Assembly: GCA_030055235.1 (NCBI GenBank)
Contig: JASGUW010000211.1
Location: 1 to 39,238, forward strand
Reading direction: 5' to 3'
Source: Bacillota bacterium
Lineage (GTDB): Bacteria > Bacillota > Clostridia > Saccharofermentanales > Fastidiosipilaceae
DNA length: 39,238 nt
In this document: piece by piece, positions 33,270 to 39,238 of the stretch
Layout of the letters: each line of letters opens with the position of its first letter
How positions within the stretch are numbered: position 1 is the stretch's first letter
Translations under genes and position numbers: made by a program
Notes under the pieces: model-generated
The model's database searches: none
Seen by the model: only the letters and a program-made list of their open reading frames with translations
What the model was told of the DNA's origin: nothing

Positions 33270-33914
33270 CTACACATTAAACAGTTCTCTCACTGCGCCG
33301 GGGTCGAGCACCCGGCTGCCGGGTTTTGCGGCACGCTCCAGCATGCCTTCCAGCCGCTCGTCAATGGTTTTCTGCAGGAAGACCTGCATGTCGATACTGC
33401 GTAACGTGAAGAAGAGAAGAGGGTCTGTATCCAGTCGGGCGCCAATGCCATAGAGGACGGCACCAACATGCTTGCACATATAGGCCCAGTCAGGACAGCT
33501 GCAGCCGAATCTGATTTCATCCGGACTGGGGAAGAGACCATAGTCGAGATCCGTGAAAATATTGGCTAATTCTTCCGGGAATTCCCCTTTTACCAGCGCT
33601 TCCAGATTCTCTATTCTGGCACCTACCATGCCCTTTATCTTGTCAAAGCGTTCCGCTGACAGAGGGGCTATCTGAACCGCAACCTTGTAAGGGCTGCGTC
33701 TGGTTCCCTGAACCAGGGCCCGGACAATTCCCTGCTCAATCTTTAAATCAACAACCCTGCCAGCCCTGACATAGCTCCGGGCACGTGGAAGGCGATTTTC
33801 GTAATCCGAATAGGCCTCAAGGTTGGTATTCCAGGCCTTCCCCCACCAGGAAGTGGCGAGCATTCGCCCTTCAAGGATGATTGGTTCTCGCGCCGCTTTC
33901 TTACTTCTAGCCAT
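33270..33914 (-). CDS. SWIM zinc finger family protein
   Basis: 214 residues. The N-terminus has the family opening TSWWGKAWNTNLEAYSDYEN (21-40), then RARSYVRAGRVVDLKIEQG. The SWIM zinc-binding motif is CxCx6CxH: Cys138, Cys140, Cys147, His149 in GCSCPDWAYMCKHVGAVLYG. SWIM domains bind nucleic acids or proteins. This short bacterial type is nearly always next to a SNF2-like helicase, as here: it starts 6 nt after the helicase stop. The pair probably acts together on DNA or RNA; the process is unknown. Followed by an intrinsic terminator. Confidence 0.92.
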   Translation of the reverse strand: MARSKKAAREPIILEGRMLATSWWGKAWNTNLEAYSDYENRLPRARSYVRAGRVVDLKIEQGIVRALVQGTRRSPYKVAVQIAPLSAERFDKIKGMVGARIENLEALVKGEFPEELANIFTDLDYGLFPSPDEIRFGCSCPDWAYMCKHVGAVLYGIGARLDTDPLLFFTLRSIDMQVFLQKTIDERLEGMLERAAKPGSRVLDPGAVRELFNV

Positions 33915-33920
33915 ACTCTT

Positions 33921-36464
33921 CTACCCTATGCTGAACAGATTCATGACTTCCGCATTGCTCAGCTCTGTGATAGCCGGTGCCTTGTTCTCCTGAACAATGG
34001 CGTCGGCCAGATCGACTTTGGACTGAATCAGGCGGTCGATTTTTTCTTCCATGGTCTTTCGCACCAGGAACTTGTAGACAAAGACATTTCTTTCCTGTCC
34101 GATGCGAAAGGCTCTGTCTGTCGCCTGATTCTCCACGGCAGGATTCCACCAGCGGTCAAAATGAATGACATGGTTTGCCGCGGTCAGGTTTAAGCCAACG
34201 CCTCCGGCCTTCAGGGACAGAACCATGAAAGGGACATATTCATCCGCGGAATTGAATTCCTCCACCATTTTCGTGCGTTGCTTGGGAGTAACCCCGCCGT
34301 GCAGAATCTTTCCAGGCACCTTGAAGATGCCTTCCAGATATCTGGCCAGCGGTTCGGTAAGTTCGCGGTATTGCGTGAAGACCAGGACACGTTCGCGGTT
34401 TTCATAGATGGTCTGGCAGAGTTCGCCCAGACGCAGAAATTTGCCGGAATCACTGGGCTTATATTCGCCGTCCGCCGTGTATTGAGAAGGATGATTCAGA
34501 ATCTGCTTCATGGATTGAATCGCAGATAAAATCAGGCCCCGCCTCTGCATGCCTTCGCTGCCTGCCAATGACTGTGCCATTGTTTTTAACACCCTGTTAT
34601 AAAGAGCCAGTTGTTTTTGTGAAATATCGATGTACTCGATACTTTCGATTTTCTCCGGCAGATCCGACACAATGCTCGGATCTGTTTTCAAGCGGCGCAG
34701 CATGAAGGGGCGAACCATCGTTTTCAGGCGCTCGTAGCCTTCGGGTTTTTTATCCAGGTCTTTTGCCGCCTTTTTGAAATCATTCAAACGTCCGAAGATC
34801 CCCGGATTGATGAAGTCGAACAGCGAATACAGATCCAATAAATTATTCTCTATGGGGGTGCCGGTCATGGCGATCTTCATATCTGCGCTCAGCGACTTCA
34901 CCGCCTGGGTCTGTTTTGTTGTCGGATTCTTTATCGCATGGGCCTCATCCAGTATGACGCCGTCCCATTTCTCCTCTTTCAGTCTGAGATCATTCCTGAG
35001 TGTGCCGTAGCTCGTGATGGTTAAGAAGTCGTCTATCTCTTTATTCAAGCCATGGTAGACACTGAACGTCACTTCAGGCGCAAAGCGTTCAAGTTCGCTT
35101 TCCCAGTTCCCTATCAGAGAGGTGGGGAGCACCAGAAGGTATTTTTTGTTCTGTTCTCTCTGTGCGTCCAGATAGGCAATGATCTGAACCGTCTTCCCCA
35201 GACCCATATCATCTGCCAGGCATACACCAAGCTTCAAATCATCCATTCGGTGCAGCCAGTTGCGGCCAAGCTCCTGATAGCTTCGCAGTTCGCCGTTAAA
35301 CGAAGACGGCAACGGATAGAGCTTTTCGTCCTCCATGCGCTGCAGCCGTTTGGTGAGTTCTCTGGCAAAGGGAATGTAGACATTGCTCTCTGATTTCGCA
35401 TTCGCGGATTCTTTTATCAGCTCGGTAATCGTGAGAGCCTCACTGTGACGATCGGCCAGCGCGTCAAAGTCCTCCAGTAAGGCCTTGAGCTTTTCGTGAT
35501 TGATCTCTACCCATTTCCCCTTGATCATGCGGAGTCCTTCGCTTGATCTCAGGAAGTCTTCAATCTCTTCGCGGGTATAGTCCTGTACACCATCCGTGAT
35601 GCCTGGCCTGAGATGAATCAGGTTCTGCGCCGATAAAAAGGACTTTTCGTTGTCTATTTTGAGGGAGACAAACAGAGCATTCTGTCTGGTTTTCCACCAG
35701 TTCGGGATGCGGCAGACGACACCGTTTTTCTCATATAACGGAATTTCCTTCAGGAACGTGTAAGCCTCTTCAACATCCAGGCCGATCGGGTGAAACAGTT
35801 CTCCGGATTCCATCAGCCCATGAATCAGGCTGCTTTCCTTTTCGATCTTTAAGATGGAAGCCATCAGCGATATCAGTTTTTCCCTGTCGTCCGCATAGCT
35901 TTTCAGCGCCTGGGTAAAGGGCTGATGGACGATTTGTCTGCCTTTTGCCTCGGAATAGGTCAGCAGAAAAGCAAAAGGATACTTTCCCTCCTTCGCCTCC
36001 ACCAGGTGAAAAAAGAGGCGGTCCGGCACAGAAAGGTTTTGAATTTTATCCTCATAGTAGTGTTCAACTTTGCCGGAGAAGCCTTGGATTTCCTTCTGAA
36101 AAATCGGCGTCAGCCGGGCAACGATATTTTCAATCCATGTTTTTGTAACGTGTTCATGCCCGATGATGAAGGGGACGAGATTCAGAAAATCTTCGAGTTC
36201 CCTGTCATATTCCGCAGGCTCGGCACGCTCTCTCAGCAGCTCAATATCTGGAGTTGAGCTGATAATGCGGTGAAACAGCTCAGAGACATCAATTAAAAAG
36301 CGCTCGGACAGACTTGGCTGCTCGGAGTGATTCCAGGCAAGCTGATACAGCCATTCCCATTTATTTTTCTTATAGAGTTCCAGAAAGGCAGAAGTATCCG
36401 GCGCAGCGTCCAGTAAGCCATCAAGAAAGAAGCCTTCCGGTTTTATAATGAATTCCGTTTGCAT
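33921..36464 (-). CDS. SNF2-family DEAD/DEAH helicase-like ATPase
   Basis: 847 residues. An N-terminal bacterial SNF2-associated region (about 1-370) precedes the motor. Motif I ADDMGLGKT (~420), motif II DEAH in ILDEAHAIKN (~507), motif III MTGTPIENNL, the C-lobe VLVFTQYRELTEPL, LKAGGVGLNLTAANHVIHFD, and motif VI ATDRAFRIGQ are intact, so it should hydrolyse ATP and translocate on duplex DNA. The start ATG at 36464 has GGAG 8-9 nt upstream. It is co-transcribed with the SWIM protein. Related bacterial proteins (RapA-like, HepA) remodel nucleoprotein; a role in DNA repair or defence is possible but not shown. Confidence 0.94.
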   Translation of the reverse strand: MQTEFIIKPEGFFLDGLLDAAPDTSAFLELYKKNKWEWLYQLAWNHSEQPSLSERFLIDVSELFHRIISSTPDIELLRERAEPAEYDRELEDFLNLVPFIIGHEHVTKTWIENIVARLTPIFQKEIQGFSGKVEHYYEDKIQNLSVPDRLFFHLVEAKEGKYPFAFLLTYSEAKGRQIVHQPFTQALKSYADDREKLISLMASILKIEKESSLIHGLMESGELFHPIGLDVEEAYTFLKEIPLYEKNGVVCRIPNWWKTRQNALFVSLKIDNEKSFLSAQNLIHLRPGITDGVQDYTREEIEDFLRSSEGLRMIKGKWVEINHEKLKALLEDFDALADRHSEALTITELIKESANAKSESNVYIPFARELTKRLQRMEDEKLYPLPSSFNGELRSYQELGRNWLHRMDDLKLGVCLADDMGLGKTVQIIAYLDAQREQNKKYLLVLPTSLIGNWESELERFAPEVTFSVYHGLNKEIDDFLTITSYGTLRNDLRLKEEKWDGVILDEAHAIKNPTTKQTQAVKSLSADMKIAMTGTPIENNLLDLYSLFDFINPGIFGRLNDFKKAAKDLDKKPEGYERLKTMVRPFMLRRLKTDPSIVSDLPEKIESIEYIDISQKQLALYNRVLKTMAQSLAGSEGMQRRGLILSAIQSMKQILNHPSQYTADGEYKPSDSGKFLRLGELCQTIYENRERVLVFTQYRELTEPLARYLEGIFKVPGKILHGGVTPKQRTKMVEEFNSADEYVPFMVLSLKAGGVGLNLTAANHVIHFDRWWNPAVENQATDRAFRIGQERNVFVYKFLVRKTMEEKIDRLIQSKVDLADAIVQENKAPAITELSNAEVMNLFSIG

Positions 36465-37344
36465 AGACTTAACTCCAGATCCAGGATATTCGCAGAGTAT
36501 GTATTCTCCTCTTATTCCGCCAGGCGCCAGACGCCACTATTCCATATACGAAGCAAGGCAATCACTTCATTTTGCCGTCCGCTGTCTGCATGCCATTGCA
36601 GCATCTTCGCCGCCGCCATTGTACATGGAAAAGGATAAGACACTTGATGGTCCAGGCCTGCCCTCTCGCGAAGAGGGTTCAGAGCGCAGCATCTTACACA
36701 CTCGAAAACAACGATTCATATGTATCACGTGCTATGGCAAATGGCAATTCTGAGCAAGCAGCCAGGAGCTGTCATGAGGAAGCAAAATGAAACGGAAGTG
36801 TCTGGTGTGGATACTGACGCTGGTTTTTCCTGGCGTTCTGTTCTTCTTGATTTACGGTAGACATTTCAAATCTGTTGGTGGCAAAGAAACTCATGAATTC
36901 TCACAACATCCTGTCCATCGTCGTGATGATTCAAGCCATGGCAGATGTGCGGCCGGCTTGCAAGTCTGCTGGCCGATATTGGGATCGAAACACAGAACTA
37001 TCCAGGCAAACCATAGTCGGGCGAGGATCTTAGCCGGATTACCGGCAATCTTACACAGGCCGTCCTGGCCACCCAGCCCGGCGTACTCATGTGTTTTCGT
37101 TAACTACTCTCCCCGCCGGCCGGCAAGCCTGACAGCGCAGTTGTATTTCCGTTTACAGCAAGCGGGGCAGCTTCATATGCTCACGCAGGCAACAGTATGC
37201 GAATACAGTTGAATCTGGACACCTTCAAGGGAAATCTTTTTACTATTTCTGTCCAAGTTCATCTGGATTCAGACGAAGCGTTACAGGCTGACCAAGTCTG
37301 ACGCTGCTTCCTGGTCGGCCACGTTTACCTTTCTCAGCGGCCAG
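36465..37344. other. Spacer with one possible eroded small gene
   Basis: About 880 bases between two minus-strand genes. An ATG at 36787 with GAGGAAG upstream opens a 141-codon plus-strand frame. Its first 25 residues (MKRKCLVWILTLVFPGVLFF) look like a signal anchor, but the rest is low-quality sequence with no domain. Another frame from 36893 (MNSHNILSIVVMIQAMADVR) reads for about 45 codons, suggesting a frameshifted remnant. Nothing else recognised. Confidence 0.4.
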
Positions 37345-38418
37345 TCAGGCAGTACCCCCGGCCGCATCAAAGGCCTCAAAGCTGTCATATTCCTTGATCC
37401 TGCCGCCATGCATCATGATAAACTGCCTCAAATCCGCCTCAACCTGCTCTGTCCTCGCCGCCAGACAATCAAGCGCTTCGTAATGAAAGCCCTCCAGAAG
37501 CGGGTAGGACGGACCGCCAAGCGTCGTCCCCTCATCCAGAACATCCTGCAGACAAACCGCCGAGAGGAAGGCCAGTATGTGATTGCCAGCGGCACAGCTG
37601 CGCCGAACCTTGATAAAGGTCGAAGAAATCTCCTCATAAAGTCCGGCCAGAGCGGCGGCGTTGACCTCACCCGGCTCGGGATCCTGGCACTCGGCTGCTT
37701 CCGGCATGGTGCAGGAGAGCTCGAGATGGACGTGAACCTCTTTCAGAAGACGGATCGCCGCCCGGACTGCCGCTACTGGATCCGCGGCTTCCACCACAGC
37801 GCGGTAGCCGTCGGGGATCGCCGGGGGCAGACCGGGAATGAGGCCGAGATCCTCGTACTGCCGCTTGAGCCCGGAGTGGAAGTAATCATGATGGTGAAGC
37901 GCCACGGCCTCCGCCAGAGTCGCAATGATGAAACCAAGCAGCTTCCAGACTTCCGCAGCAGCCATGTCCGGCCTGAGCCCGGCAACGAGCCCGGCCGCCT
38001 CCAGCCACCTGCCTGCTGCTACCTTTCGCACACAGCCCTCATCAGCGAGCGATTCGCGCAGGGTCTGCTGCAGAGAGCGAAAGCGTTCTGCCGCAGCATC
38101 ATCCCGTGCATAAAGAGCCCAGGCATCACCGACCAGTGGCTGCATGCTCCCCTGCAGCAGGGCAATCTCTTCCAGGTTTTTCCAGGGTCTGGGATAGATG
38201 TCGTAACCAACACCGGCCAGGATAAAGGTTCTGGCAAAATCCCGGCCACGCTCGGTCCGCGGCACGAAGTAGCAGTCCACATCCGACTGCGGGTTTGCCG
38301 TGCCGTCGAGATAGGATCCATAGACGACAACAAGATCAATGTCGTCGCGGTAGTCACGGTTGACGGTCTCCCGGATCCAGTTCACCAGCCGGTTGTTGAT
38401 GGCTTTGCGTTCGTTCAT
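37345..38418 (-). CDS. Nucleotidyltransferase domain-containing protein
   Basis: 357 residues. The N-terminal ~110 residues are a polymerase-beta-like nucleotidyltransferase: GS motif VVVYGSYLDGTANPQSDVD with Gly34-Ser35, Asp46 and Asp48 as metal ligands. The rest (about 120-357) is helical with many Ala and Leu, reminiscent of HEPN/KNTase C-terminal domains. Such proteins add nucleotides to small molecules (including aminoglycosides), RNA or proteins; nothing here fixes the substrate. GGGGGAG lies 7 nt before the ATG. Monocistronic, GC-rich. No typical aminoglycoside-enzyme signature was recognised. Confidence 0.85.
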   Translation of the reverse strand: MNERKAINNRLVNWIRETVNRDYRDDIDLVVVYGSYLDGTANPQSDVDCYFVPRTERGRDFARTFILAGVGYDIYPRPWKNLEEIALLQGSMQPLVGDAWALYARDDAAAERFRSLQQTLRESLADEGCVRKVAAGRWLEAAGLVAGLRPDMAAAEVWKLLGFIIATLAEAVALHHHDYFHSGLKRQYEDLGLIPGLPPAIPDGYRAVVEAADPVAAVRAAIRLLKEVHVHLELSCTMPEAAECQDPEPGEVNAAALAGLYEEISSTFIKVRRSCAAGNHILAFLSAVCLQDVLDEGTTLGGPSYPLLEGFHYEALDCLAARTEQVEADLRQFIMMHGGRIKEYDSFEAFDAAGGTA

Positions 38419-38830
38419 GTGTCTCTCCCCCTCTGCCGCCGCTGCCTCTGCCGCTAGTAAGGTATTTTATCCTTTGTCCTCAGCACCGGCGGAATTTTTG
38501 AGCCATGGAGTGCAAAACGCTCGAAAGGGCTGAGACATATGAGTCCGTCCTTCAGCTGGTATTTCGCGGAATTCCAGGTGATCTGCGAAACTAAAGCCTG
38601 CTGTCTGAACACAGGAAGCGTCATTCCAAAACCTGAAGTTTCGACAGCTGTGCAGTGCCATGGCTTTCGGCAGCCCCCACAAACCGCCAGGATCAGACGG
38701 GTGACAGCTGCAGTGCCATGGTTATTGCTGCAGAACAAAACCGTATCCTATAAGCGTTCACAACACCTCGCGTGTTGAGGCATCTTCTCTTAATTCCTAT
38801 ACGACTGATTTTTAAAGTTTCATACTGGTT
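38419..38830. other. Intergenic before the right-hand array
   Basis: About 410 bases. A direct repeat ACAGCTG(TG)CAGTGCCATGG occurs at 38644-38663 and 38704-38721, and a hairpin CAACAC-CTCGC-GTGTTG at 38761-38777. Minus-strand frames of up to 94 codons show no domain. Confidence 0.4.
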
Positions 38831-39238
38831 TCGGGGTAGGAACGAAAAAATTGACCACGGGTGGCCAAAAATTGCGCTGGTGCCCCGAAATCGGGGCAGG
38901 AGCAGAAAAACTTGGCCACAGCTGGCCAAAAAAGGCCGTTTGTGCCCCGAAATCTGGGCACAAACCCCGATTTCTGGCCACGGCTGGACAAAAATTGCGC
39001 TGGTGCCCCGAAATCCGGGCAGGAACGAAAAAATTGTCCACGGCTGGACAAAAAAGGCCGTTTGTGCCCCGAAACCTGGGCACAAACCCTGATTTCTGGC
39101 CAAGGGTGGACAAAAATTGCGCTGGTGCCCCGAAATCAGGGCAGGAACGAAAAAATTGTCCACAGCTGGCCAAAAATTGCGCTTCTGCCCCGAAATCGGG
39201 GCAGGAACGAAAAAATTGTCCACGGCTGGACAAAAAAG
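38831..39238 (+). repeat. Family 2 hairpin array, about seven units of 60-62 bp, cut by the window edge
   Basis: Units start at 38831, 38891, 38953, 39014, 39075, 39136 and 39196. Each contains a TTG(T/G/A)CCA...TGG(A/C)CAA hairpin (18 nt), a linker (AAATTGCGCTGG or AAAAGGCCGTTTG), a GCCCCGAAAT-CGGGGC hairpin, and an A-rich linker (GGAACGAAAAAA). Where the left side is GTTTGTGCCC the right side is GGGCACAAAC (units 2/3 and 4/5), giving a longer stem; otherwise the right side is GGGCAGGAAC. ORFs across it on both strands are translations of the repeat. Continues beyond the window. Confidence 0.92.

Noticed and set aside
37345..38418. Aminoglycoside nucleotidyltransferase (resistance gene)
   Set aside because: Only the generic GS...DxD motif is present; family-specific signatures of known resistance enzymes were not recognised.
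38693..39233. Minus-strand frames of 79-176 codons with repeated FF(V/R)(P/S)...ISG-like peptides
   Set aside because: They are translations of the 60-62 bp array in several open frames at once; no start signal and no domain.

Overview
The window reads as a chromosomal segment of a Gram-positive, Bacillota (Clostridia-like) bacterium of fairly high GC. The evidence is a veg-ispE pair, a YitT-family membrane protein, a PadR/DUF1700/DUF4097 operon, KhpB/Jag beside YidC, GGAGG-type ribosome binding sites throughout, and the rpmH-rnpA-yidD-yidC-jag-mnmE-mnmG-rsmG cluster that normally sits next to the replication origin. I do not assign a species. No rRNA, tRNA or CRISPR array was seen.

Layout. 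1-2.5 kb: window edge, a degenerate hairpin repeat, a PC4/YdbC-type ssDNA-binding protein with a long disordered extension, and an AraC regulator followed by a YitT-family membrane protein. 3.9-5.8 kb: a lower-GC padR operon (PadR repressor, DUF1700 membrane protein, DUF4097 beta-repeat protein). 6.3-7.7 kb: veg-ispE with a clear sigma-A promoter. 8.2-11.2 kb, minus strand: an iron-siderophore/cobalamin-type ABC importer (binding lipoprotein, permease, ATPase). 12.6-22.2 kb: the GC-rich core block from rpmH (strong promoter) to rsmG, then gyrA with its own promoter. dnaA is not beside rpmH. 23.3-28 kb: accessory DNA with a double-PepSY protein, a patatin-like phospholipase, a small membrane protein, a frameshifted AlbA_2-type gene and an orphan IS200/IS605-like end. 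28.1-31.8 kb: a 1233-residue secreted beta-helix protein. 31.9-38.4 kb: an ATPase of the DUF4143 type, a SWIM/SNF2 pair and a nucleotidyltransferase-domain protein.

The most unusual content is non-coding. Two families of tandem hairpin arrays are present. Family 1 has an exact 71-bp period. It occurs as about four units at 12.1-12.4 kb and seven units at 22.4-22.9 kb, in opposite orientations, bracketing the rpmH-gyrA block. Each unit holds two different hairpins separated by 9-nt spacers. In the second array one hairpin changes from AATCCAAA/TTTGGATT to AATGGCAA/TTGCCATT with both arms changing together, and one unit is a hybrid of the two forms. Family 2 has a 60-62 bp period and about seven units running off the right edge (38.8-39.2 kb); a degenerate inverted copy lies at 241-365. 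Both families share a TTG(A/G)CCA...TGG(T/C)CAA stem, so they may be one superfamily. Paired-arm changes imply selection on, or conversion of, the folded form. Their function is unknown.

The core genes work in translation, membrane insertion, tRNA wobble modification, 16S rRNA methylation and DNA topology. The accessory genes look like envelope-stress, nutrient-uptake, surface and DNA-maintenance functions scattered among decayed spacer DNA.
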